From Paenibacillus sacheonensis (GTDB lineage Bacteria; Bacillota; Bacilli; Paenibacillales; Paenibacillaceae), in the NCBI RefSeq assembly GCF_009909195.1, contig NZ_JAAAMU010000012.1, positions 1-64,000 on the forward strand: a stretch of 64,000 bases of DNA. The letters are read 5' to 3'. The position numbers and the translations under genes are program-made. This document shows, in pieces, positions 1-8,021 of the stretch (position 1 is the stretch's first letter; every line of letters starts with the position of its first letter). Below the pieces are notes generated by a model. The model had not been told where the DNA came from. It worked only from the letters and a program-made list of their open reading frames with translations, and made no database searches.

Positions 1-423
1 GGCGAGGCCGCCGATGCCGGCGCGCGCATCGGTGCCGCGGCTGCCGAGCGCCGAGGCGGCGGCGATTCCGCCGCCGACCGCGAGGTACGCGCGGCAGCCC
101 CCGAGCGCGGCGCCGAACGAGAGGACCGAGCCGGCGCGCGCCCAGAACGGCCGCCACAGCGGGAGTTCCTCGCCGTCGACGGACGGCGGCATAGCCGCGC
201 CGCAGACTGCGAGCAGCAGATCCTGCTCCAGAAGCAGCTCCGGACCCGCCAGCGTCAGTTCCAGACCGGCTTCGCCTTCGGCGTTGCCGACAAGCAGGTT
301 CGCCGTGCGCAGCGCATAACGGTCCATCGCGCCGCCTTCCGCGACGCCGTCCTTCCGCCAGCCCGGCCTTCCCAAGTCCTGCACCGTCGTATAGAAGCCC
401 GGCTTCAATACCTGCATACTCAT
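1..423 (-). CDS. pxpC: 5-oxoprolinase subunit PxpC (KipA family), C-terminus cut by window edge
   Basis: The translation from the ATG at 423 begins MSMQVLKPGFYTTVQDLGR, the typical opening of the biotin-dependent carboxyltransferase-like/KipA family. PxpC works with PxpA and PxpB in ATP-dependent opening of 5-oxoproline to glutamate in the cytosol. Only about 141 N-terminal residues lie in the window; the family is usually 300-340 residues, so the rest continues beyond base 1. The start codon directly follows the pxpB stop (TAG then ATG), indicating translational coupling, and GGAG lies just upstream inside pxpB. PxpA is not visible and may lie outside. The family assignment is firm; the older Bacillus view of these proteins as sporulation-kinase inhibitors (KipI/KipA) is an alternative role. 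Confidence 0.88.
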   Translation of the reverse strand, partial: MSMQVLKPGFYTTVQDLGRPGWRKDGVAEGGAMDRYALRTANLLVGNAEGEAGLELTLAGPELLLEQDLLLAVCGAAMPPSVDGEELPLWRPFWARAGSVLSFGAALGGCRAYLAVGGGIAAASALGSRGTDARAGIGGLA

Positions 424-1170
424 CTATCCTTCTCCTCGCAGCTGCTGCAGCATGTCCTTCGCCGTGATGGGAAGGAATCGGAGCGTATCGCCAGCCCGCA
501 GCAGGAACGGTTCCGCCCGATCGGGATCGAAGAGCCGAATCGGCGTCCGACCGATCAATTGCCAGCCGCCCGGCGACGCCAACGGATAGATGCCCGTCCC
601 GCCGCCAGCGATACCGACGGAGCCCGCGGGCACGCGGCTGCGCGGCGAAGGCCGGCGCGGCTGGGCAAGGTCCTCCGGAAGCCCCGTCAAATAAGGAAAG
701 CCCGGCATAAAGCCGATCATCGCGACCTCGTATTTCCCTCCGGCATGCAGCGCGACGAATGCCTCTTCCAATATATCGGATCGCATGGCGCACTCCGCCA
801 GATCTGGTCCGTATTCTCCGCCGTAGCAGACCGGAATATCAACCGTGCGGGCACCTGTCCCGTCAGCCGCGGCCGGAAGCCGAAGCAGCGGCTCGATGAA
901 GGCAGCGGCCGCCTCGTAAGGCGGCGCCGCCTCTCCCCTATGGCCGAAACCGAGCAGCACGGGGTCATACACGACCGTAACCGTGTCGTACGCCGGTACG
1001 ACGTCCATGATCCACTGCGCACCTTGACTGCGAATAAGCAGCGACAGTCCCGCCGCGCGCTTCCATAATGGAACGCCGTCCTCTTGCTTCAGCCCGATCA
1101 CGATTGCACGGTCCCCGAGCGGCCGGATCTCGTAGGACGAGGTAGGATCCGATTGTATTTTATTCTCCAT
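424..1170 (-). CDS. pxpB: 5-oxoprolinase subunit PxpB (KipI family)
   Basis: This 248-residue protein has the allophanate-hydrolase subunit 1 (AHS1/KipI) fold signature: a central GFMPGFPYL motif, then P-R-x-x-PRxRVPAGSVGIAGG and a GWQLIGRTP block near the C-terminus. With PxpC and PxpA it forms the 5-oxoprolinase that recycles spontaneously formed pyroglutamate. Length fits the family (about 230-250). The first ATG at 1170 opens a leader MENKIQSDPTSSYEIRPLGD, and the conserved region starts at 'YEIRPLGDRAIVI'. The gene is immediately upstream of pxpC with no gap. In B. subtilis KipI binds the KipA kinase; the catalytic role is the better supported one. Confidence 0.9.
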   Translation of the reverse strand: MENKIQSDPTSSYEIRPLGDRAIVIGLKQEDGVPLWKRAAGLSLLIRSQGAQWIMDVVPAYDTVTVVYDPVLLGFGHRGEAAPPYEAAAAFIEPLLRLPAAADGTGARTVDIPVCYGGEYGPDLAECAMRSDILEEAFVALHAGGKYEVAMIGFMPGFPYLTGLPEDLAQPRRPSPRSRVPAGSVGIAGGGTGIYPLASPGGWQLIGRTPIRLFDPDRAEPFLLRAGDTLRFLPITAKDMLQQLRGEG

Positions 1171-1316
1171 GTTTCACCATTATTCGACAAATCGATTTTA
1201 ATGCAAACACCAGTTTGATCCAGTGCTAATCACTTCTAGTTTGTACCATTCCGTTCTTCTTGTCCAGCTACTTTTCCATGCTTTACCAGATCTTTTTTTC
1301 GACAAAATGGTCCGTA

Positions 1317-2837
1317 TTACGAAGCATATCGATTAATGACTTCCACCAGCAAATCGTTCAATGCTTTAACTTCGTATTCCCCGACCTCGGGCTTCAAATG
1401 ATCGTTCCCGATGCCGCTGTGATCCGTCAGGAACAAATACGTGCCTCCCGTAGCCGACGCCAAGAAGCGCATGATATATTCCGTATGCTCGTCGACGCCG
1501 CTGGATGCAACCGGAATAATCCGAATGCCTTCCGCCGCGGCCGTCTCCGTCAATTCCCGCAGCCGCTTCGTCACCTTGCGTTCGTGATGCGGCGGCGCGT
1601 CCATAACCAGAAACAGCAGCCTTGCCCGCGCATCGCCGCTCCATTCATGCTTGTCGATCGCGCTCGCCAGCGCCTCGTCTACGGCCTCCGGAAAATCGCC
1701 GCCTCCGGCCGCCTTCTGTTCGGAGAGCTGGGAGACCACCTTATCGATATCATCCGTGAACGGGAAAGCCTTCACGACATAATCGTCCGCGTGGTCGCGG
1801 TAAAAGTTCGCGCTGACCCGAATCCCGAGCCGCTGCCCGTTGTCCCGGTCGACCCGCTTCACGACGTCCTTCAGCTCCGTCTTCAAATAGTTCAGCTCAT
1901 CCTGCATCGATCCTGTTGTGTCGACTAGCAGCATCAGATCGAGGGCGTCCGGCCCTTTGACCTCGTTCTCCAATTCGACCTTCAGCGCTTTCGCGCGCGG
2001 GACCGGGACGTTCTCATACTGCTTCTTCTGATTGCCGGACGTGACCAGCACCCCGTATTCCTCCTGCGTGCCCTGCTCATCGAACAGCCCGGCATACACA
2101 TAGGCGACACCTTCATTGTTCGTGCGGGCCTCCCACGCGGTCTCCCCGTCGCTGCCGATTAATTCCACGGTTGCATCCATTATAGGCTCTCCGCCTGCGC
2201 TGACGTCGACCTCGAGCCGATGCTGCGGATAGATCGACCAATACGACTCGTTCTCCCGTCCCTCCTGGCTGGACAGAAGCTGCTGCCAATCCTGCCAGGC
2301 GGCCATGTCGTCCCATTCGCCGGCCGTCAATTGACCGGGTCTGGAATCGTCGTATTGCGACGACTCGCCCTTCGCCGGCGGCGACGTCGAAGCGCCGTCG
2401 TCGTCGACCGCAGGCTCATCCGCTTTGTCTGAGGTGCCCGAACCGTCGTCCGCGGCGGCGGCGTTATTGGTCGAACTGCTGGTCCCCTCGTCACCCGTTG
2501 CGTTGGCGGAGGAATCGGACGAGCCGGAATCTTTCGCGGCATTGCCGGAGTTCGCGGCATCGTTGTTGCCATCGCTCGAACTGCACCCGCCCAGCGCCGT
2601 CGTCAGCGCGAGCACGGCGGCCAGCAGCAGCCCCGCGGCGGTTCTCTTCCTGATCTTCCATGCCTGCATAGTCCAGACCTGCAGCCCTATTAGCTTCTCT
2701 CTCTCTCTCTTAAGGTTCTTCACTTTACCTGTCGTTTCATTTACGGTTTCATTTACGGTTTCATTCGCATTTTCTTCTACTCTGCCGTCTACGCTCTCCG
2801 TTTCTTGCTTCATGCGCGGATTCCGTTCCATACCCAT
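1317..2837 (-). CDS. VWA-domain lipoprotein
   Basis: A 506-residue protein with a lipoprotein signal: a basic stretch (KIRKR, residue 61) then a hydrophobic segment ending in the lipobox LGGC with Cys85. A Ser/Asn/Asp-rich linker (85-170) follows. The C-terminal half is a von Willebrand factor A domain: the MIDAS motif DxTGSM sits in 'LLVDTTGSMQDEL', and a Gly-rich loop and 'LLFLVMDAPPHHERK' follow. It is probably a surface metal-dependent adhesion or protein-interaction module. The ATG at 2837 has the best ribosome site (AAGGGGG, 8 bases upstream), but it puts 56 hydrophilic residues before the signal peptide. Met57 would give a normal lipoprotein, so the start is uncertain. The extension contains three 12-bp repeats (NETV) and a dinucleotide run. 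Confidence 0.8.
   Translation of the reverse strand: MGMERNPRMKQETESVDGRVEENANETVNETVNETTGKVKNLKREREKLIGLQVWTMQAWKIRKRTAAGLLLAAVLALTTALGGCSSSDGNNDAANSGNAAKDSGSSDSSANATGDEGTSSSTNNAAAADDGSGTSDKADEPAVDDDGASTSPPAKGESSQYDDSRPGQLTAGEWDDMAAWQDWQQLLSSQEGRENESYWSIYPQHRLEVDVSAGGEPIMDATVELIGSDGETAWEARTNNEGVAYVYAGLFDEQGTQEEYGVLVTSGNQKKQYENVPVPRAKALKVELENEVKGPDALDLMLLVDTTGSMQDELNYLKTELKDVVKRVDRDNGQRLGIRVSANFYRDHADDYVVKAFPFTDDIDKVVSQLSEQKAAGGGDFPEAVDEALASAIDKHEWSGDARARLLFLVMDAPPHHERKVTKRLRELTETAAAEGIRIIPVASSGVDEHTEYIMRFLASATGGTYLFLTDHSGIGNDHLKPEVGEYEVKALNDLLVEVINRYAS
2697..2769. repeat. CT dinucleotide run and three 12-bp tandem units inside the VWA gene
   Basis: Seven CT units (2697-2710) are followed by GTTTCATTTACG at 2734 and 2746 and a degenerate third copy at 2758. 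They lie in the N-terminal extension of the VWA gene. The 12-bp units keep the reading frame and encode NETV repeats; the CT run could change frame by slippage. Confidence 0.8.
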
Positions 2838-2853
2838 TTCTTAGTCCCCCTTT

Positions 2854-2882
2854 ATATTGTTTGGACAGTAAAAAAATGTAAA
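2854..2882 (-). promoter_or_regulatory. Putative sigma-A promoter for the VWA lipoprotein
   Basis: On the minus strand TTTACA (2882-2877) and CAATAT (2859-2854) are separated by 17 bases, just upstream of the ribosome site for the ATG at 2837. The short leader supports transcription from here, but the -10 is a weak match. Confidence 0.4.
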
Positions 2883-2958
2883 CGGCCATTCTCTCTCCTG
2901 ACGCAGCGCGAAACCGTATTGTTGCAAACCCGGCATGTCCGCATTACAATGGGGGAAT

Positions 2959-3342
2959 ATGTTTTTCCCGGATATGAAAACGTGCGCCGTCCGATTAAGG
3001 GCCGCCGTCTTCCCGGATGGAAAGGAGGCGGAATCCGCCTTGGAAACCTATCAATTGACCGAGCTGTCCATCACGTACGGCGGCGCGGCGACAAGGCTGT
3101 CTTTCTCGTCGGCCCGGCTCGTCATCGTCTCGGACGCCGGCTACAAGCTTTGGTACGTCGAGGTCGACGGCATGACGCAGCATGACTTGCTCCGCCGGTT
3201 CAACGAAACCGATCAGCTCGGCGTCGCCTTGAACGGCATTACGGCGGGAGGGCGGCCATTCGCGGGCAGCGGCTACTTCCACCCCAACGAGCAGCACCAT
3301 GCGGCCGCCATCCGCGGCGACGGCGAGCTCCCCGGCTTCTAA
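2959..3342 (+). CDS. Hypothetical protein, 127 residues
   Basis: I do not recognise a family. The ATG at 2959 has GGGGGA 3-8 bases upstream and gives MFFPDMKTCAVRLRAAVFP; an in-frame ATG at 2935 (135 residues) has no good ribosome site. The protein is soluble, with alternating strand-like segments (ETYQLTELSITYGG, RLVIVSDAGYKLWYVEVDG), no signal peptide and no membrane segment. Codon use looks like the flanking genes (GC-rich third positions), and a strong bidirectional terminator follows at 3407. It stands alone, divergent from the VWA gene and convergent with the TetR gene. Probably real, function unknown. Confidence 0.6.
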   Translation: MFFPDMKTCAVRLRAAVFPDGKEAESALETYQLTELSITYGGAATRLSFSSARLVIVSDAGYKLWYVEVDGMTQHDLLRRFNETDQLGVALNGITAGGRPFAGSGYFHPNEQHHAAAIRGDGELPGF

Positions 3343-3406
3343 GCCGCGCAAAGCCTGCATCGCGCTGAATCGCGCAGCATTACACTTAAATTGAACTATG
3401 CAGTCC

Positions 3407-3458
3407 AAAAAAGCAGCTCCGGCAACCCTCGAGAGGGTCGAACCGAAGCTGCTTTTTT
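3407..3458. terminator. Bidirectional intrinsic terminator
   Basis: Arms AAAAAAGCAGCT and AGCTGCTTTTTT enclose a second stem ACCCTC/GAGGGT. There is an A-run on one side and a T-run on the other. It lies between the convergent hypothetical gene and the TetR gene and can serve both. Confidence 0.85.
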
Positions 3459-3523
3459 GCGCGGCCTTATCGCCGGGGAAATCCGGCGGCGGACGGCATT
3501 TCTATTCAGCGCCTCGCTGGGCC

Positions 3524-4105
3524 TCACTGGGGCGCAATGCCTTTAAAGAATAATTCGAAGCTCATCGTCATGCGCGTATCGAGCGGCTCGTCGCCTTCCT
3601 CCATCGCCCATATGATAAGCGTGCCGAAATACGATTGGAACGCCTGCTGCGCCAGCATCTCCGCGGGCATGTCCTTGCGGATCTCTCCGTTCTCCTGCGC
3701 CTGCAGGATGAGCGGAAGCAGCGCTTCCGACAGCGCGTTCAACAGTTTGTTATGGGTATTGAGCGCGCTGTCTCTGCTCAGCATCGCTTGGAACAAGGCG
3801 CGCGTCAAAGGCTTGTTCATCTCGAACCGCTTCACCAGCTCGAATACCAACAGCTGCAGCCGCGGCACGAGCGGCCCCGGCGTATCCTTCAGCTTCCCCG
3901 CCTCGCTGATGGCGAATATTCCCTGCAGATCGCATAGGAGATCGTCTTTGGAAGAAAAATAGTTGAAAAAGGTGCCTTTGGCAACGCCGGCCAGCTTGGC
4001 GATCGCTTCGACCGTCGTCGGCTCGTACCCTTGTTCGGAAAATAAGGACATCGCCGCCTCTTTGATTCGCGTCCGCGTCTGTTCTTTCTTAAGCTCTCTC
4101 TGCAT
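3524..4105 (-). CDS. TetR/AcrR-family transcriptional regulator
   Basis: A 193-residue protein with an N-terminal TetR helix-turn-helix at about residues 9-55: 'TRTRIKEAAMSLFSEQGYE', then 'TVEAIAKLAGVAKGTFFNYF'. The C-terminal part is a helical ligand/dimer domain. It is divergent from the MMPL exporter gene, the classical arrangement for a repressor of an efflux system. A perfect 7-bp inverted repeat at 4179-4193 lies just upstream of its own -35, so autorepression is likely. Repression of the exporter follows from arrangement, not from a site overlapping the exporter promoter. The inducer cannot be read from the sequence. Confidence 0.92.
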   Translation of the reverse strand: MQRELKKEQTRTRIKEAAMSLFSEQGYEPTTVEAIAKLAGVAKGTFFNYFSSKDDLLCDLQGIFAISEAGKLKDTPGPLVPRLQLLVFELVKRFEMNKPLTRALFQAMLSRDSALNTHNKLLNALSEALLPLILQAQENGEIRKDMPAEMLAQQAFQSYFGTLIIWAMEEGDEPLDTRMTMSFELFFKGIAPQ

Positions 4106-4144
4106 GCCTGAGTTCCTCCGTCATTCAGCCGTTCGGTTACGCCC

Positions 4145-4173
4145 ATTGTAGCATAGCCCCGGAGTCCCGTAAA
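4145..4173 (-). promoter_or_regulatory. Putative promoter of the TetR gene
   Basis: On the minus strand TTTACG (4173-4168) and TACAAT (4150-4145) are separated by exactly 17 bases, and the start codon is at 4105. The palindrome at 4179-4193 lies 5 bases upstream of this -35. Confidence 0.65.
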
Positions 4174-4178
4174 CATAG

Positions 4179-4193
4179 ATGACCGACGGTCAT
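4179..4193. promoter_or_regulatory. Palindromic TetR-type operator
   Basis: ATGACCGACGGTCAT is a perfect 7-bp inverted repeat around a single central base. It sits in the divergent tetR/mmpL intergenic region next to the tetR promoter. The size and spacing fit a TetR dimer site. Confidence 0.75.
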
Positions 4194-4309
4194 TTATTTG
4201 CTTATTACCGTTAAACTTAGCATTGAAGCGAAGAGTATCAAGAGCATATAACCCTTATTGGACGAGGGTTTCATGAATGTGAAATAATTATGACCAAGAG
4301 TTCAATATA

Positions 4310-4338
4310 TTGATTTCTTCGATTTCATGCGCTATAAC
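4310..4338 (+). promoter_or_regulatory. Putative sigma-A promoter of the MMPL gene
   Basis: TTGATT (4310-4315) and TATAAC (4333-4338) are separated by 17 bases. The AGAGGAGGA ribosome site starts about 24 bases after the -10. The palindromic operator is about 120 bp upstream. Confidence 0.65.
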
Positions 4339-4377
4339 TAAACGTAGAGAATACCCATGCAAGAGGAGGACGGAAAG

Positions 4378-7293
4378 ATGACAGAACGGTTCATCCGCGG
4401 TCTCGCCCGCGCAAAATGGTTGATTCTGCTGGGATGGCTGGCGATCGCCGCCATCTCCATGCTGGCGCTGCCCGACCTGGGGAGCATCGTCCGCCAGACG
4501 GAGCAAAAATTCATTCCGACCGATTCCGAGTCCGTCGTGGCCAAGAGCATGCTCGATCGGATCAATCCCGAGTCGACGACCAAGTCGAGCGCGATCCTGG
4601 TCTACTCGCGGGATGGCGGCTTGACGGACGAAGACAGGACCTGGCTGAAAGCCAAAGCCGCCGAACTCGCCGGCCTTAGCGGCAAGGACGGCTTCAAATC
4701 CGTTCAGTCAGCTTACGGGACGCCCGAGCTTGCTTCCAAGTTCCGCAGCCAGGACGGTACGACCGAGATGATTCTCGTCGGCTTCTCCGGCACGGACAAC
4801 GACGCGTTGACTCAGGACGCGGTCGATTCGCTGAATGAGCGAATCCAAGGATCGCCGGCAGGCAGCAAGGTGGAACTGACGGGCAGCGCGCCGATCGGCA
4901 AGGACTTCCAGCAAAGCTCCTCGGACGGCTTGAAGAAGACCGAGCTGCTCACCGTGGGACTCGTCCTCGTCATTCTGCTTATCGTCTTCCGTTCCCCCGT
5001 CGCGCCATTCATCCCGCTTATCACGATCGGCATCTCGCTCGTCATCACGAGAGGTCTCGTCGCCGCGGCGACCTATTGGGGCATGCCGGTGTCCTCGTTC
5101 ACCGAATCGTTTCTGATCGCCGTCATGTTCGGGGCGGGGACGGACTACTGCATCCTGCTTATTCAGCGTTTCCGCGAGGAGCTGAGCCGCGACGGGGATA
5201 AGGTCGAGGCGCTCGTGCGCACGGTGCGCACCGTCGGCAAGACGGTCGCCTTCTCGGCCAGCACCGTGTTCGTCGCGTTCTTCCTCATCGGCTTCGCGCA
5301 GTTCGGTCTGTACCAGTCCGCCGCCGGCGTCTCCATCGGCGTAGCCGTTACGCTTATCGCGGGACTGACGCTGACGCCGGCGCTGCTCATGGCTTTCGGC
5401 CAAGCGACGTTCTGGCCGTCCAAGATCGCAAGCGGCCAAGGACACGGCGATTCCAAGCTGTGGGGATCGATGGCCGCGCTAGCCGCGCGCAGACCTGTCG
5501 CGATCCTGCTTGTAACGGTCATCCTGCTGGCGCCGCTCACGCTGCTCTATCACAATAAACGTTCCTTCGACGATTTGGCCGAAATCAGCCCTAAGCTCGG
5601 ATCCGTTCAGGGCTTCCGGCAGGTTGAACGTTCCTTCGGGTCCGGGGAGGTGTTCCCGCTCTCCGTCGCGATCACTTCGGACGCTTCCATGCGCACGCCG
5701 GAGGCGCTCGCCGCCATGGAAACGGCCAGCGCCAGCTTAGCTTCGCTGAGCGGCGTCAAGGAAGTTCGCAGCGCGGTTCGGCCGCTCGGCGCTCAACTGG
5801 CCGACCTGACGGTATCCGGCCAATTGACCCAAACCTCGCAGGCCTTGCAGCAGCTCAAGGACGGCGTCGATAAGGTCGCCGGCGGCCTGCGCGATGCCGA
5901 AGCCTCCGTCGCCGGCGGACAGGGCGACGTCGACAAGCTCGCGAGCGGGCTCCGCACGATGGCTTCCAAGACGAAAGAAGCGCAGACCGGCTTGAATCAA
6001 ATCCACGGCGGACTGCAGCAGGCGTCCAAAGGCGCCGGCCAGCTGGCCGGCGGACTCTCGCAGAGCGCCGCCGTATCGTCTTCCTTGCGCACCGATTTGG
6101 ATGCGCTGCTGAAGAGCCATCCGGAGCTGAAGGATGAAGCGGCCATGAAGCAGCTGCTCGGCAAGCTGCAGGCCCTCGAACGCAGCTTGAAGCAGCTCGA
6201 AGGCGGCGCCGATCGATTGTCGGCCAGCTTCTCGCAGCTGAACCCCGGCGTCTCGAAGGCCGCCGGCGGCCTTGGGCAGCTGGCGGCAGGCCAAACCGAC
6301 GCAGCGGAGGGAGCCGCAAAGCTTGGCGGCGGCCTGAAGGAGCTGACGAGCGGCCTGAGCGCAGGGGCCGGCGGGCTCGGCGATGTCTCGAAAGGCCTGA
6401 CGCAGGTGAAGGAAGCGACGGCTTCCATCGGAGACAGCCAGATCCCCGGCTGGAATTTGCCGCAGTCCGCGCTGGATAGTCCCGAGCTGCAGCAGGCGCT
6501 GGACTATTATATTTCCGCGGACGGCAAGACCGCGAAGCTCGATGTCGTGCTCGCCGTCAATCCGTACTCGCCCGAAGCGCAGGATACCGTCGGCCGAATC
6601 CGGGATGCGCTGCGCGCCAGCTTGAGCGGAAGCTCCCTGGCAAACGCGAAAGTCTACCTCTCCGGAACCTCCGCGCAGATCACGGAGCTGAAGGCGATCT
6701 CGAAGAGCGACTTCGTACGGACGGGCGCGTTCGTGCTGATCGGTATTTTCATCGTCCTGCTGATCATGCTCCGCTCCATTCTGGCGCCGCTTTACCTGCT
6801 GCTCTCGCTCGGCTTCAATTTCCTCGTGACGATGGGCATCGTGGAATTCATATTCGTGAAGCTGCTGGGCAAGGAAGGCTTGTCCTGGAGCGCATCGTTC
6901 TTTATCTTCCTCATCATCGTCGCGCTCGGCGTCGACTACAGCATCTTCCTGATGGCGCGCTTCAAGGAAGAATACCGCCCTGGCGGCATTACGCATGCGA
7001 TGACGAAGGCGATGTCCACGACCGGAGGCGTCATCGTATCGGCGGCGATCATCATGGGCGGCACGTTCGCCGCGCTCATGATGTCCGGCGTGAATACGCT
7101 GCTGCAGATCGGTGCCGGCATCGTGATCGGACTCATCCTGTACGCGTTCGTCTTCATGGGACTCGTCGTTCCGGCGCTCGCCAATCTATTTGGCGAAGCT
7201 AACTGGTGGCCGTTCAGACGTGTGCAGAAGGAAGCGACCGGCCGCGCCGCGAACCGCGATCGTTCGTTGCAGCCAGCCGACGGCACGGAATAA
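4378..7293 (+). CDS. MMPL-family RND transporter
   Basis: A 971-residue integral membrane exporter of the MMPL/RND superfamily (YdfJ-like). It has one N-terminal TM helix (about residues 10-30) and an extracytoplasmic domain. A five-helix MMPL block around residues 180-350 contains 'FGAGTDYCILLIQRF'. A long extracellular insertion (about 490-700) is rich in heptad-like GGL/AGG repeats. The second MMPL block carries the equivalent 'ALGVDYSIFLMARF'. These GxDY motifs are the proton-relay positions of the family. The start at 4378 is chosen because AGAGGAGGA lies 7 bases upstream; an ATG at 4357 lies ahead of that site. It is divergent from a TetR regulator, suggesting inducible export of a lipid or toxic amphiphile; the substrate is unknown. 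Confidence 0.92.
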   Translation: MTERFIRGLARAKWLILLGWLAIAAISMLALPDLGSIVRQTEQKFIPTDSESVVAKSMLDRINPESTTKSSAILVYSRDGGLTDEDRTWLKAKAAELAGLSGKDGFKSVQSAYGTPELASKFRSQDGTTEMILVGFSGTDNDALTQDAVDSLNERIQGSPAGSKVELTGSAPIGKDFQQSSSDGLKKTELLTVGLVLVILLIVFRSPVAPFIPLITIGISLVITRGLVAAATYWGMPVSSFTESFLIAVMFGAGTDYCILLIQRFREELSRDGDKVEALVRTVRTVGKTVAFSASTVFVAFFLIGFAQFGLYQSAAGVSIGVAVTLIAGLTLTPALLMAFGQATFWPSKIASGQGHGDSKLWGSMAALAARRPVAILLVTVILLAPLTLLYHNKRSFDDLAEISPKLGSVQGFRQVERSFGSGEVFPLSVAITSDASMRTPEALAAMETASASLASLSGVKEVRSAVRPLGAQLADLTVSGQLTQTSQALQQLKDGVDKVAGGLRDAEASVAGGQGDVDKLASGLRTMASKTKEAQTGLNQIHGGLQQASKGAGQLAGGLSQSAAVSSSLRTDLDALLKSHPELKDEAAMKQLLGKLQALERSLKQLEGGADRLSASFSQLNPGVSKAAGGLGQLAAGQTDAAEGAAKLGGGLKELTSGLSAGAGGLGDVSKGLTQVKEATASIGDSQIPGWNLPQSALDSPELQQALDYYISADGKTAKLDVVLAVNPYSPEAQDTVGRIRDALRASLSGSSLANAKVYLSGTSAQITELKAISKSDFVRTGAFVLIGIFIVLLIMLRSILAPLYLLLSLGFNFLVTMGIVEFIFVKLLGKEGLSWSASFFIFLIIVALGVDYSIFLMARFKEEYRPGGITHAMTKAMSTTGGVIVSAAIIMGGTFAALMMSGVNTLLQIGAGIVIGLILYAFVFMGLVVPALANLFGEANWWPFRRVQKEATGRAANRDRSLQPADGTE

Positions 7294-7305
7294 TCGGCCC
7301 TAACG

Positions 7306-7351
7306 AAATAGGAGCTGCCCTAAGCCGAATCGCTTAGGGCAGCTCCTATTT
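7306..7351. terminator. Bidirectional terminator after the MMPL gene
   Basis: A near-perfect 20-bp stem (AAATAGGAGCTGCCC... with its complement ending GCTCCTATTT) closes on a short loop. It lies between the MMPL gene and the convergent 193-residue gene. Confidence 0.85.
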
Positions 7352-7383
7352 GCTATGCCTGCAAGTCTATTGCTCCATTGCTG

Positions 7384-7965
7384 TTATTCCATCCAATCGC
7401 GGGCCGCATGCCGGGTGTGCGAGAACAGCTCCGTCAGCTCCAGATGCTGCACGTATTCGAGCGCGCTTCTCGTCTCCTCCGAAATCTTGCCGCTCTCTTG
7501 AAGCGATACCAGGGAGGTGAAGGCACTGGGGTTCCAGCGGGTTTGACGCGCGATCGCAGCCAAGCCGTCGCGAACGGCGCCGTCCGGCACATCGTTCAGG
7601 ATGGTGCTGTTGCGCACCCAGTCCGCCGCCCTGTCCTGCAGCTTCTGCATCGCCGGATGGGATCCTGCTATGTGGAACCAGTAGTTCGCATTGGAGAAGT
7701 CGCCTTCCATCCGGTGCATGATGCCATGCCAATAACAGCCCGTCGGATCGTCCTCGATTTCCTGCGAATAGGAATGCGAGGCGGCGAGGCTTTCATTGAG
7801 CAGATGCAGTCCAGCCTTCAGTGCGATATGCGCTGGCCGCGCGCTGGGCGGAAGCTTGGCAATACGGCCGTCCAGGTCCGCGTCCCACGCTTTCTTCGGC
7901 ATAAGCGCCTGCAGCGTCTGCCGGGATTCCAATCGTTCCGCGATTTGCTCCAAATCATTGTTCAT
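7384..7965 (-). CDS. Conserved hypothetical protein, 193 residues
   Basis: I recall this type of protein as a widespread uncharacterised family with a 'YWHGIMHRMEGDFSNANYWF' core (residues about 97-116), followed by G-HP. The conserved His, Glu, Asp and Asn could bind a metal or ligand, but no activity is known to me. The protein is helical, soluble, without signal or membrane segments. The ATG at 7965 has AAGGAG about 11 bases upstream; a longer reading frame extends upstream through the DMT gene antisense but has no sensible translation there. It is 56 bases downstream of the DMT transporter on the same strand and may be cotranscribed. Codon use matches neighbours. Confidence 0.75.
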   Translation of the reverse strand: MNNDLEQIAERLESRQTLQALMPKKAWDADLDGRIAKLPPSARPAHIALKAGLHLLNESLAASHSYSQEIEDDPTGCYWHGIMHRMEGDFSNANYWFHIAGSHPAMQKLQDRAADWVRNSTILNDVPDGAVRDGLAAIARQTRWNPSAFTSLVSLQESGKISEETRSALEYVQHLELTELFSHTRHAARDWME

Positions 7966-8021
7966 GCTGCAACCGCTCCTTCCGGCGTCGTAACGCCAGC
8001 TGTTAGTAAGTAGGCAAATCG

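Noticed and set aside
14..319. Plus-strand open frame opposite pxpC
   Set aside because: Low-complexity Ser/Pro/Arg translation, antisense to a clear PxpC coding region, no ribosome site.
5737..6996. Long minus-strand open frame (419 codons) inside the MMPL gene
   Set aside because: Antisense shadow of a GC-rich gene; translation is Arg/Gln/Glu-rich with no family features.
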